Shown here: positions 51,729 to 59,140 of the stretch, piece after piece
Numbering within the stretch: position 1 is the first letter of the stretch
Layout of the letters: the number at the start of each line of letters is the position of its first letter
Assembly (NCBI GenBank): GCA_937876205.1
Contig: CALEII010000045.1
Span: 1 to 64,000 of the forward strand
Source of the DNA: an uncultured Clostridia bacterium
GTDB taxonomy: Bacteria; Bacillota; Clostridia; Oscillospirales; Acutalibacteraceae
Length of the DNA: 64,000 nucleotides
Reading direction: 5' to 3'
Translations under genes and position numbers: made by a program
Notes under the pieces: generated by a model
The model's database searches: none
Told to the model about the DNA's origin: nothing
The model's input: the letters and a program-made list of their open reading frames with translations, nothing else

Positions 51729-52046
51729 TTTTTATATAGATATATTTTTATAGATATTATAGATAAATATATAAAATCTATAATATCCATATTATCTATA
51801 AGCTTTATAACCAACAAAAAACATAGATTTCTGTTTGTATAGCAAAAAACAGTCGCCGAACCTCGGCGACCAATATAAGCAACAGCAAAAGCTGTTGCTG
51901 ATTGCTGTACAACAGAAGTATGTATGTTTTGTGATGTACATACATTGGCTTAAAAATCTATAATATCTATGCAATTTACGGTCAGCAAAATCATAGATTA
52001 CATTCAAAAGCAAAAGACGACATCGTATTGATGTCGTCTTTTTCAA
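51729..52046. other. AT-rich, hairpin-rich intergenic region, candidate replication origin
   Basis: No gene. TATAGATA-type repeats fill 51730-51800. AAAATCTATAATATC occurs at about 51772 and again at about 51954. Between them lie three hairpins: GTCGCCGA-ACC-TCGGCGAC, GCAACAGC-AAAA-GCTGTTGC and GTATGTA...TACATAC. Repeats plus hairpins next to a RepA-like gene are typical of an iteron-type origin. Confidence 0.5.
52011..52044. terminator. Bidirectional terminator after the small-gene operon
   Basis: AAAAGACGACATC-GTATT-GATGTCGTCTTTTT; it ends the minus-strand genes and closes the origin-like region. Confidence 0.8.
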
Positions 52047-52310
52047 TTAAAGCGTCCTCATACTCGGAAATGCCTGCATGAACAGGTCCAAAGCCGAAGA
52101 GTATGTTTCTACTTCGCTTTTCATAAGTTCAAATGATTCATCGCCAAGAAAGAATTTCAGTTCTTTTACATCATCATATTCAATGCCATCGAAGTATAAT
52201 GTTGTAGCAACTGCACAGCCAAAATCAGTTATATCTGAAATTTCAATTGTTCTCTTGAATGTACCAACCGAAGTCTTTATTTCATTGGTATCGATAAGTT
52301 TTGCATCCAT
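52047..52310 (-). CDS. Hypothetical protein (87 aa)
   Basis: A small acidic soluble protein, not recognised. It contains GTFKRTIEISDITDFGCAVA and ends with SALDLFMQAFPSMRTL. AGGAGGACAACATAA precedes the ATG, a convincing ribosome binding site. It is the last of three small genes on the minus strand with 14-base or shorter gaps. Confidence 0.65.
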   Translation of the reverse strand: MDAKLIDTNEIKTSVGTFKRTIEISDITDFGCAVATTLYFDGIEYDDVKELKFFLGDESFELMKSEVETYSSALDLFMQAFPSMRTL

Positions 52311-52324
52311 TTATGTTGTCCTCC

Positions 52325-52615
52325 TTAAACAAACATCAAATCATCAGGGTCATCGAATGCATCAAAAATTATTCTTGCACCGATTCGGAAGCCTCTTATG
52401 AATGCAGCTGATTCATTAAGTGCAAATGCAAATCCATAGTCTTTAACATACTCATCAAAAAGCTTTTTATCGTCACCAGAAAGTCTTTGAGTCAGCATTT
52501 CTTCACGGACAGTGACTCTATCCCAGACTTTCTTGAAGTTCTTATCCTTGCTGATTGAATCATTGCAGGGTGCAATATTTCCGTGAAACAATTCCTCGAT
52601 AAAATTATTCCGCAT
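52325..52615 (-). CDS. DUF6809-like small protein
   Basis: A 96-residue protein opening RNNFIEELFHGNIAPCNDS and ending with AAFIRGFRIGARIIFDAFDD, the pattern of DUF6809 proteins common in mobile elements of clostridia. No function is known. The frame is open to 52693, but ATG 52615 has AGGAGGGTGA five bases upstream and the upstream part lies in the neighbouring gene. It overlaps that gene by 11 bases. Confidence 0.75.
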   Translation of the reverse strand: MRNNFIEELFHGNIAPCNDSISKDKNFKKVWDRVTVREEMLTQRLSGDDKKLFDEYVKDYGFAFALNESAAFIRGFRIGARIIFDAFDDPDDLMFV

Positions 52616-52850
52616 CGCAATCACCCTCCTGAAAGTAAGCGTCCTTTGTTTCGAACTTATCGATTTCTTGAAAAAGCTCAGCCAGATTTTCAAGACCCAT
52701 TGGATAAGACTGGTGGATATATCTGTACTGCCCTGTCCGTCCGTCGTGAAATCTGATATATGCTATCTGATTCTCAAAGATAATTGAATAGAATGAACCC
52801 CATTCATCTTTCTCTGTTGAAAGTTTTATTCGCCTTATCGTTTTGTCCAT
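52605..52850 (-). CDS. Hypothetical protein (81 aa)
   Basis: Not recognised. The 81 residues are beta-rich at the start (RIKLSTEKDEWGSFYSIIF, IAYIRFHDGRTGQYRYIHQS) with an acidic helical end. AAAGGAG precedes the ATG at ten bases. It is the first gene of the three-gene small-protein operon, downstream of the Fic terminator. Confidence 0.65.
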   Translation of the reverse strand: MDKTIRRIKLSTEKDEWGSFYSIIFENQIAYIRFHDGRTGQYRYIHQSYPMGLENLAELFQEIDKFETKDAYFQEGDCDAE

Positions 52851-52878
52851 TGTTTGTAAACTCCTTTAATAAAAAATT

Positions 52879-52915
52879 AAAGCGAAGTTCTGTTTCTCCA
52901 GAACTTCACTTTTTC
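52879..52915 (-). terminator. Terminator of the Fic gene
   Basis: GCGAAGTTCTG pairs with CAGAACTTCAC (one mismatch) around TTTCTC; on the minus strand TTTAATTTTTT follows. Confidence 0.8.
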
Positions 52916-52957
52916 ATGTTAATTATGCACTTTTAAATAAGGAATAAAAAGTTTTTT

Positions 52958-53944
52958 TCAGGACTGCTCAACAGATGAATATCCCCATGATTTGCCGACT
53001 CTTATTTTTTGAAGATAACCGTCATTAACCAACTTTGTCAGGATTCTGTTTGCTGTAGCAGAAGATACCTGAAACACCTGTCGGACATCAGCATTTGTAA
53101 TGTATTTGTTTTTCTGCAGATATTGTTCAATTTTGAACAAACGTAATTCGTTGGTTGACATATCCTGAGTTATATCGGTTGTTTCAATAGCATCAACAAG
53201 AGCATCTTTTATTGCAGAGAGCATAAACTCAATAAATACAGTAGATTCTCCTTCAGCATTTGATTTGTTTATCGCTCTGTAATACTCATCCTGTCTGTCG
53301 TGAATAATCGACTCAACAGGCAGCCATGCAAAAAATGGTTTCCAGTTGCTCAGCAGTAAAGTGTGCCACAATCTTCCGATTCTTCCGTTTCCGTCAGCGA
53401 AAGGATGTATCAATTCAAATTCATAATGAAATACACAGCTTTTGATAAGTATATGAATATTACTGTTCTGAACCCAGTCAAAAAGTTCATATACAAGATT
53501 CGGAACATAAGCAGGCAGAGTGCCGAAATGCAGAACATTACCATGTTTATCTACAACACCAACAGGTCCTGAACGGAAACAGCCTGATTCCTCGACCAAA
53601 TCTTTTGTCATAACTGCATGAGCTTTCAGCAAATCATCAACTGAATACGGGTTCAGACTATCAAGCATCTCATAAATTTCATATGCATTTTTTACCTCTG
53701 CAATATCTTTAGGAGGTGCAATTACGTGTTTTCCGTTAATAACTGCCGTTACTTGCTCCAAACTTAAAGTATTCTGTTCAATAGCAAGTGATGAATATAT
53801 TGTGCGGATGCGGTTTGTTCGTCTTAATGTCGGATTTGCAGATAATCCGTGTGTTACAGTAACTTGTCCTACAAGTTCTGCAATTTCTGCAATCGCATCC
53901 AGAATGTCATCTGTAATTTCAAAAGGCGGTTTTTTGTTGTACAT
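52958..53944 (-). CDS. Fic-domain protein with C-terminal winged helix
   Basis: A 328-residue Fic protein. The active-site motif HPFADGNGRIGR (about residues 179-190) is intact, so AMP transfer to a target hydroxyl is expected. The N-terminal helix has SSLAIEQNTLS, which resembles the inhibitory (S/T)xxxE(G/N) helix but with Gln after the Glu. The C-terminus is a winged helix (YITNADVRQVFQVSSATANR, ILTKLVNDGYLQ). ATG 53944 is preferred over the GTG at 53953 because GAGGTGA lies five bases upstream. An inverted-repeat operator overlaps its promoter, which suggests autoregulation. Confidence 0.9.
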   Translation of the reverse strand: MYNKKPPFEITDDILDAIAEIAELVGQVTVTHGLSANPTLRRTNRIRTIYSSLAIEQNTLSLEQVTAVINGKHVIAPPKDIAEVKNAYEIYEMLDSLNPYSVDDLLKAHAVMTKDLVEESGCFRSGPVGVVDKHGNVLHFGTLPAYVPNLVYELFDWVQNSNIHILIKSCVFHYEFELIHPFADGNGRIGRLWHTLLLSNWKPFFAWLPVESIIHDRQDEYYRAINKSNAEGESTVFIEFMLSAIKDALVDAIETTDITQDMSTNELRLFKIEQYLQKNKYITNADVRQVFQVSSATANRILTKLVNDGYLQKIRVGKSWGYSSVEQS

Positions 53945-53962
53945 AGTTTTCACCTCAGATGT

Positions 53963-53991
53963 ATTATATCACTTCATCACTCATATATCAA
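53963..53991 (-). promoter_or_regulatory. Fic gene promoter
   Basis: On the minus strand TTGATA (53986-53991), 17-base spacer, TATAAT (53963-53968), about 20 bases before the ATG. Confidence 0.65.
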
Positions 53992-54020
53992 TAGAAAATG
54001 AGTGATGAATGAGCGATGAA
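53973..54020. promoter_or_regulatory. Inverted-repeat operator at the Fic promoter
   Basis: TTCATCACTCAT (53973-53984) and its exact complement ATGAGTGATGAA (53998-54009) flank the -35 hexamer, 13 bases apart. A third half-site, ATGAGCGATGAA, follows at 54009-54020. Confidence 0.7.
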
Positions 54021-54281
54021 AACAAAATTTATCAAAAAAAGAGGTCCTGTATAACAGAACCACACAAAAACATATATATATGATATTTATAATTATTTTA
54101 TAATTAAAGAAGCATCCTCATAAAGTACATCGAATAAAGCCAGAGGAAAAGAATTCGTTTATATTATCCTAACATGTTGACATATACACTGATGACCGAT
54201 GCACCTTATGAGAATTCATTCTCTTCCACCCTGACATGATAATTATGACAGATTATAACAGAATATATAACATTCAGATTT
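54021..54281. other. Intergenic region upstream of the Fic gene
   Basis: With the operator it makes a gene-free gap of 337 bases. I see a weak hairpin GGTCCTGT/ACAGAACC near 54042-54060 and a TTGACA near 54178, but no gene and no clear promoter. Confidence 0.4.
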
Positions 54282-55250
54282 TTACATCCATAAGTAATGG
54301 TCCGCAACGACGGAAGCGCGATTATGTCCTAAGGCTTGTGATGCTTTTAAGAGTGCATATCTATCGTAACAGATGTTTTTCTTGTCATTTTTGCAACAAT
54401 ATGCTGTTCTTACATCAACAAAACCTTTTTTCAGATTACCGTCTGCATCATAAAATGCTTGTACCTCTGATTTGTCGATATATGTCGTAACCAGTTTATT
54501 GTGGTATAAAATCATCCGCTCATTTTTATACTCTTGCCGGGGTCGGGCATGCTTTTCATACACAGATTTCGCATATTCTGCCCTCAAGGAGTGAATATCT
54601 ATATCCGGTATATGTTCAAACACCTTTCGTTCACCGGCTTTTTTCATCACAGAAATCACAAAGGAGATATCCTCATCACTGCCGATAATCTCTGATACTC
54701 TGTTTCTTCCGCCCTTTCCTCGAACAGCGATATAATATTTACCGTTTTCCTCTATTAATGCATTACCTTTAAGAGCTGTAACCTCTCTTCTTCGCAGACC
54801 TGTACACTTACAAAACTTGATAAAATCATCATTTTTACCATCACGATATCTACTATCCCGCTTCGTTGTATGACGGCTTCTTTTTATATTCTCCCGCCTT
54901 CTGGAAGGAGTTGATATGAAATCTTTCGTAGTACAATGAAACAACTTTGCCAGTGCAGATGCCTGAAGCTTAATTGTATATGCTGAAAGATTCTTGTTAA
55001 TACTTATCTGCAAATACTCATTTACATATTGCTTGCAGTCAGTCAGATTCTTTGCTTTGTGTTGATTTTTACAGTACACAGCAAAAGCTATACACTGTTG
55101 TTGATATGCTTTCAATGTCCCGTATGAATATATTTTATCAGTCGTTTCTCCGGATATTTTATCAGCATGCTTGCTCTGACCTATTGCCAGCATGCTTCGC
55201 AGTTCTTCATCCACCTGCTGTTTCAGGCTTTTCTTATTCTTATGCCCCAT
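54282..55250 (-). CDS. Atypical tyrosine recombinase
   Basis: A 322-residue phage-integrase-family protein. The core-binding domain (about 45-125) is followed by the catalytic residues: CTGLRRREVTAL (Arg I), DIHSLRAEYAKS (His-x-x-Arg), LGHNRASVVADHYLWM at the very end (His III and the Tyr nucleophile). About 80 residues separate the HxxR box from the LGH box, roughly twice the usual distance; the extra segment is basic and contains CCKNDKKNICYDRYALL. This is the second recombinase of the element. AAGGGG lies eight bases before the ATG. Confidence 0.82.
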   Translation of the reverse strand: MGHKNKKSLKQQVDEELRSMLAIGQSKHADKISGETTDKIYSYGTLKAYQQQCIAFAVYCKNQHKAKNLTDCKQYVNEYLQISINKNLSAYTIKLQASALAKLFHCTTKDFISTPSRRRENIKRSRHTTKRDSRYRDGKNDDFIKFCKCTGLRRREVTALKGNALIEENGKYYIAVRGKGGRNRVSEIIGSDEDISFVISVMKKAGERKVFEHIPDIDIHSLRAEYAKSVYEKHARPRQEYKNERMILYHNKLVTTYIDKSEVQAFYDADGNLKKGFVDVRTAYCCKNDKKNICYDRYALLKASQALGHNRASVVADHYLWM

Positions 55251-55426
55251 ACTATCAACCCCTTACTATATAGAATAATATGTTAAGTAAAATCACCCAC
55301 ATTTTTTATGCTGAGGTTATGGTTCCTCTTACTTCTGACCTTGTTTTGTTTAGCTTTCTCCTTTCTTGTGCTGCTACCACATCATCTATATATCAACATA
55401 ATTATGCATATTCGCCTTCTCAAGCA

Positions 55427-55455
55427 AAGAAAAAATCCCGACATCAGTCGGGATT
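55427..55455 (-). terminator. Terminator of the 138-aa gene
   Basis: On the minus strand AATCCCGAC-TGAT-GTCGGGATT followed by TTTTTCTTTG. Confidence 0.85.
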
Positions 55456-55539
55456 CCGTATACAGTTTCGGACATCGCCGTTTATACGGAGGAAAATCCT
55501 CTCGTATAACCGTCGATTATGTCACTATTTCACATCTGC

Positions 55540-55956
55540 TTATGCCGACTTTTTTAAGGTTCTGCATTCTTTCCATAATCTGAAAAATGCATAAGATGTA
55601 GCTTGTGCTACTCTTTCTTCTCCTTTTCCGTTAAAAATATGTCCGTGACCTTCGGCAATCATATTATTATTTGAATCATACATTCGGGCGATAACGACAT
55701 TGTTTTCAATTATACAATTCATGTAAAATCTATTTTTGCTCAAATTGATTAACATATTTTCTGAAAATTTCACATCTGATGGATTTTCACTATCATTAAA
55801 AAGGATGGTGTAATAATACTCATCTGTCTCAGGTGAATATTCTTTGTTTACAACAACCCCCTTCTTATCACAACAGCTGTAGATTTCTTTATCTTTTGTT
55901 ATAAATGACATCTTATTGTAAGAAACAATTTTAACTTTATTTGTAATTTTTATCAT
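55540..55956 (-). CDS. Hypothetical protein (138 aa)
   Basis: Not recognised. Beta-rich N-terminal part (IKITNKVKIVSYNKMSFIT), a middle with YYYTILFNDSENPSD, and a C-terminal AEGHGHIFNGKGEERVAQA, followed by an aromatic helical end. ATG 55956 has AAAGGAG eight bases upstream; a TTG two codons before is less likely. It lies 14 bases after the MobC-like gene and probably belongs to the integrase operon. Confidence 0.6.
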   Translation of the reverse strand: MIKITNKVKIVSYNKMSFITKDKEIYSCCDKKGVVVNKEYSPETDEYYYTILFNDSENPSDVKFSENMLINLSKNRFYMNCIIENNVVIARMYDSNNNMIAEGHGHIFNGKGEERVAQATSYAFFRLWKECRTLKKSA

Positions 55957-55970
55957 TTTCAAAACTCCTT

Positions 55971-56300
55971 TTACATTTTTTTATTTGATGCACCCAGTGC
56001 ATTTACTATTTTCATAATATACATAATGTTTTCAAGAACATCGTTTTCTTGCTCTACTTTTTCAAGTCTTTTCAGCTCATTTGTGAGTTCAACAAGGTAT
56101 TGTTCAAGATATTTCTGAACCCTTATATTCGGATGTACTGTTATTTCCTTGTTCATCAATCTTCTCATAATAAACTCTTGCTTCTGAAGTCCTGATGTTC
56201 TGACTTCCATATCAAGCTGGTATGCTTCTTCCGGGGACAGGTTAAAGGTGACTTGTTTGCACCTCCACCTGTCTTTCCTGTCTCTTTTCTTCTCGGACAA
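55971..56300 (-). CDS. MobC-like mobilization protein
   Basis: A 109-residue basic protein with a ribbon-helix-helix-like N-terminus (VTFNLSPEEAYQLDMEVRTS) and a coiled-coil C-terminus, the pattern of MobC relaxosome accessory proteins. It appears to start at TTG immediately after the integrase stop codon, with GGAGGTGA formed by the last codons of the integrase gene. No relaxase is seen in the window. A generic DNA-binding role is the alternative. Confidence 0.6.
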   Translation of the reverse strand: MSEKKRDRKDRWRCKQVTFNLSPEEAYQLDMEVRTSGLQKQEFIMRRLMNKEITVHPNIRVQKYLEQYLVELTNELKRLEKVEQENDVLENIMYIMKIVNALGASNKKM

Positions 56301-57425
56301 TTAATCACCTCCTGTCATTTTTTCATTAAGAGCATTTGCAATTTTTCTATCTGTACCTTCGTATCGATGTGTATAATGTGCTGTCATGCTTGTTTTTGAA
56401 TGTCCTGCTCGATAAGCAATATCAACTGAACTGTAACCAAGATTTGCAATCATAGAAATGTTTGAGTGCCTCAGCCCGTGAACAGTGATTTTTTTGAGAT
56501 TCGCAGCCTCGGTTCCTTTTTTCAATCTTATATACAACGAATTTTTTGTTACCGGAAAAATTCTTGCATTTTCATCCATGTCATAGAAACCGTCAAAATA
56601 TTCTTTTAACTCATGAGCCAACTCATCAGGGATACGGATTGTTCGAATACTGCTGCGTGTTTTTGGTGTTGTAATAACATCTTCACCATTTATTCGCTGA
56701 TAACTTTTATTGACTCTGATTGTGTTGTTTGTAAAATCAATATCCGCCGGAGTAAGAGCCATCATCTCACCTCTTCGCAACCCGCCCCAGAACAAAACCT
56801 GAAATGCATAATAATATACAGGGACATCTTCAACCGTTTTTAAGAATTGTTTATACTCTTCAGGAGTCCAGATTGTCTTTTCTGCACTTATCTTCTTACC
56901 GATTTTCTTTGTATTTCCATACGGATTAAATGGCAAATCATGATATTCTACGGCATAGTTTAAAATGGCAGTGAGCTGTGCTTCAATACTATACATATAT
57001 GTTAACGACAACTCTTTTTTAGCATCTTTTATCATTTTGTTTCGCCAAATTCTGATATCATTAGGTTTGATATCATATACAACTTTATCAGCCATATATG
57101 GAAGAATCTTGGTATTAATAATATTCTTCTTTGTCAGATATGTACTTTCTTTATATTCAGGGTTCGTATGAAAATCGTCAAGATATTCTTCAATAAGTTC
57201 GCCCATAGTCATCATTTCATTAGGAGTTCTGATTGCTTCTTTTTCTCTGATTATTGCTGGCAATTCATTGTTAACCCACTTATTGGCATCACTCTTCAGT
57301 TTAAATCCTCTTTTGCTGGTTCTGTGTTTCTTGCCATCGGGACTTATGTAAGTGTAACTTACTCGATATGTGCTGTTTTTATTGTTTTTATCTTCTTTAT
57401 ATACTGATGCTTTATAGTTACTCAT
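56301..57425 (-). CDS. int: Tyrosine integrase of the mobile element
   Basis: A 374-residue phage-type integrase of the Tn916/ICE class. The N-terminal arm-binding domain reads YRVSYTYISPDGKKHRTSKR; a SAM-like core-binding domain covers about residues 65-165. Catalytic residues: GGLRRGEMMAL near 215, TVHGLRHSNISMI near 315, and AGHSKTSMTAHYTHRYEG near 345 with the nucleophile Tyr. It is expected to catalyse insertion into the guaA 3' end. The excisionase-like gene lies 15 bases upstream and MobC directly downstream. Confidence 0.93.
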   Translation of the reverse strand: MSNYKASVYKEDKNNKNSTYRVSYTYISPDGKKHRTSKRGFKLKSDANKWVNNELPAIIREKEAIRTPNEMMTMGELIEEYLDDFHTNPEYKESTYLTKKNIINTKILPYMADKVVYDIKPNDIRIWRNKMIKDAKKELSLTYMYSIEAQLTAILNYAVEYHDLPFNPYGNTKKIGKKISAEKTIWTPEEYKQFLKTVEDVPVYYYAFQVLFWGGLRRGEMMALTPADIDFTNNTIRVNKSYQRINGEDVITTPKTRSSIRTIRIPDELAHELKEYFDGFYDMDENARIFPVTKNSLYIRLKKGTEAANLKKITVHGLRHSNISMIANLGYSSVDIAYRAGHSKTSMTAHYTHRYEGTDRKIANALNEKMTGGD

Positions 57426-57440
57426 TTTTCTTTCCTCCTT

Positions 57441-57626
57441 TTATGCTTCCTTAAAAAACTTTGTCATGAAGTAACTTCTCTGAACCTGGCCCTTAAGGGT
57501 TAAATAACCCTGCTCTCTGAGTTCCTCATTCAATTTTGCGATGATTTTGTATGCATATGAGGTTGAACGATTGAGATATTCGGCGACTTCTTTTGCGACC
57601 ATAAATTCTGTTGTTGAATTTTTCAT
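57441..57626 (-). CDS. Excisionase-like helix-turn-helix protein
   Basis: A 61-residue DNA-binding protein with EFMVAKEVAEYLNRSTSYAY, a MerR/Xis-type helix-turn-helix followed by a short wing. Size and position just before the integrase are typical of an excisionase that steers recombination towards excision. ATG 57626 follows AAAGGA; an ATG at 57644 has no such site. Confidence 0.75.
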   Translation of the reverse strand: MKNSTTEFMVAKEVAEYLNRSTSYAYKIIAKLNEELREQGYLTLKGQVQRSYFMTKFFKEA

Positions 57627-58107
57627 AATTTTGAATCCTTTCATTTAATATTATTTTTTATATAATTAAGAAAAGAGAAAAAAGGTGCACTCAAATAAGC
57701 CATCACGATGCGATAGTTTTTGATTCAAGATGCATTCAAAGGGAAAGTATCAAAACTCACTCTTTCATAAATACTTCAAAAAATCAATAACTACATTGAG
57801 CTCTCACGTTTTTTCTCTTCAAACATTTCTTATTCACTTTTCTATTACAATCATTGAATCCCTTATATATAATGTAATTGTATAGCTCCCGCTAACAATA
57901 AAGATTACATTATGTTCAATTTTGAAGGGCTCTATTCGATTGTGTCATTATTATAACACGGCGTTTCTTGTTTGTCAATATCTTTTTTAGACTTTCTTTA
58001 TAAATTTTTCACTTTTTTCGCAACTTTTAGAGTTTCACACTTTTTTATTGACTTTTTGCACTATTCATGGTAATATGATGATACCATTAAATATAGGAAG
58101 GTTTTTT
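57627..58107. other. Divergent intergenic regulatory region
   Basis: No gene in 481 bases. Strongly AT-rich. It separates the int/xis operon from the rightward resolvase-like gene and must hold both promoters; near-repeats TATATAATGTAATTG and AAGATTACATTATG occur at about 57877 and 57901. I see no riboswitch. Confidence 0.45.
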
Positions 58108-59043
58108 ATGAATAGTTTCTATTATATAGGTTATGGGTTTGTAGTTACATCAAAAGAGGAAAAAGATGTTGATATAACAAACACAAATGCATATAAAATT
58201 CTAAGAGCTTGTCTCCCAGACAGAATAGAAATAGAAGTTTCAAATAGTGCATATAAAGAGAGATACAAACTCGAACAGATTCTTTTAAAAGAAGAAAATA
58301 TTGAAACTGAAAATATAGTTATTGTTGTCCCTACGATTGAAACACTTGGGGCAACACCAGAAGATGCATGTTTTTACTATGAAAGTATTCTTCACCGTTT
58401 TTATATAATGGTTTTAAACCATCCTGAATTTTCTACTGTTACAGAAGATGGAGATATTCTTGTTGCTCGTAACGACTTAAGAAAGAAAATGCAACTTGTT
58501 GCTGAATTAGCCTGTATAAAGCCAACTGTAAAAGGAAGGAAGGCAATATCGCCCGATGCCAAGTTCCGTAAAGTTTTTTGGGCATGGCAAAATTATTATA
58601 TTAACACTGATGATGCCCTGTCTTTGTTAAATTGTTCAAAACAAACGCTTTATACTCTGACAAAAGAATTTATGACATCTTCTGCATTTAGACATGTTTA
58701 TCATTTTGAATTTCAGGAAAATATGAAAGGTTTTGAAGATGATAAAGAATATTATGATTACTATGAAAAACCTGTAAGAGGGATTGTTCCGGATGACACA
58801 GTAATAAATATGATTGCAAAAATCAAAAAAGATAACGGAATGAGTGGTTGGACTGAAGACGGTGTTGTTAAATCTTTAGCAGAATGGGTTCCCCATAGAG
58901 AAGTTGAATATTATGCAGGTGATTATATTCGCTTTAAACAAAATTGCATGTATGGTCGTGCTGCAATGTCAGCGGCAACAAAAAAATATTCTAAAGGTCC
59001 TGAATATGTAAAGCAACTTGAAGAAGAATTAAGCAATATGTAA
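58108..59043 (+). CDS. Resolvase-fold protein lacking catalytic arginines
   Basis: A 311-residue protein. The N-terminal 140 residues follow the serine-recombinase fold: YIGYGFVVTSKEEKD aligns with the YARVSTxxQ start (Ser15 in the catalytic place), and IVIVVPTIETLGATPED aligns with VxxLDRLGRxxxD, but both arginines of that motif are Thr and Ala. GRKAISPDAKFRK and a helix-turn-helix (TDDALSLLNCSKQTLYTL, about 167-184) match the resolvase C-terminus. A further 120 residues follow. It may be a regulator or an inactive partner. ATG 58108 has GGAAGG six bases upstream. Confidence 0.6.
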   Translation: MNSFYYIGYGFVVTSKEEKDVDITNTNAYKILRACLPDRIEIEVSNSAYKERYKLEQILLKEENIETENIVIVVPTIETLGATPEDACFYYESILHRFYIMVLNHPEFSTVTEDGDILVARNDLRKKMQLVAELACIKPTVKGRKAISPDAKFRKVFWAWQNYYINTDDALSLLNCSKQTLYTLTKEFMTSSAFRHVYHFEFQENMKGFEDDKEYYDYYEKPVRGIVPDDTVINMIAKIKKDNGMSGWTEDGVVKSLAEWVPHREVEYYAGDYIRFKQNCMYGRAAMSAATKKYSKGPEYVKQLEEELSNM

Positions 59044-59060
59044 CCGACAATATTAAAACA

Positions 59061-59095
59061 AAAGGAGCTACCTCACAACCGTGAGATAGCTCCTT
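59061..59095. terminator. Bidirectional terminator between the resolvase-like gene and hsdR
   Basis: AAAGGAGCTA-C-CTCAC-AACC-GTGAG-A-TAGCTCCTTT, a long stem with one mismatch. Confidence 0.85.
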
Positions 59096-59140
59096 TATAT
59101 ACTATATATAATTGTATATACTGCTTATAAACCAACAGTG

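Noticed and set aside
51729..51800. CRISPR-like repeat array
   Set aside because: The repeats are short, AT-only and irregular, with no uniform spacers and no cas genes.
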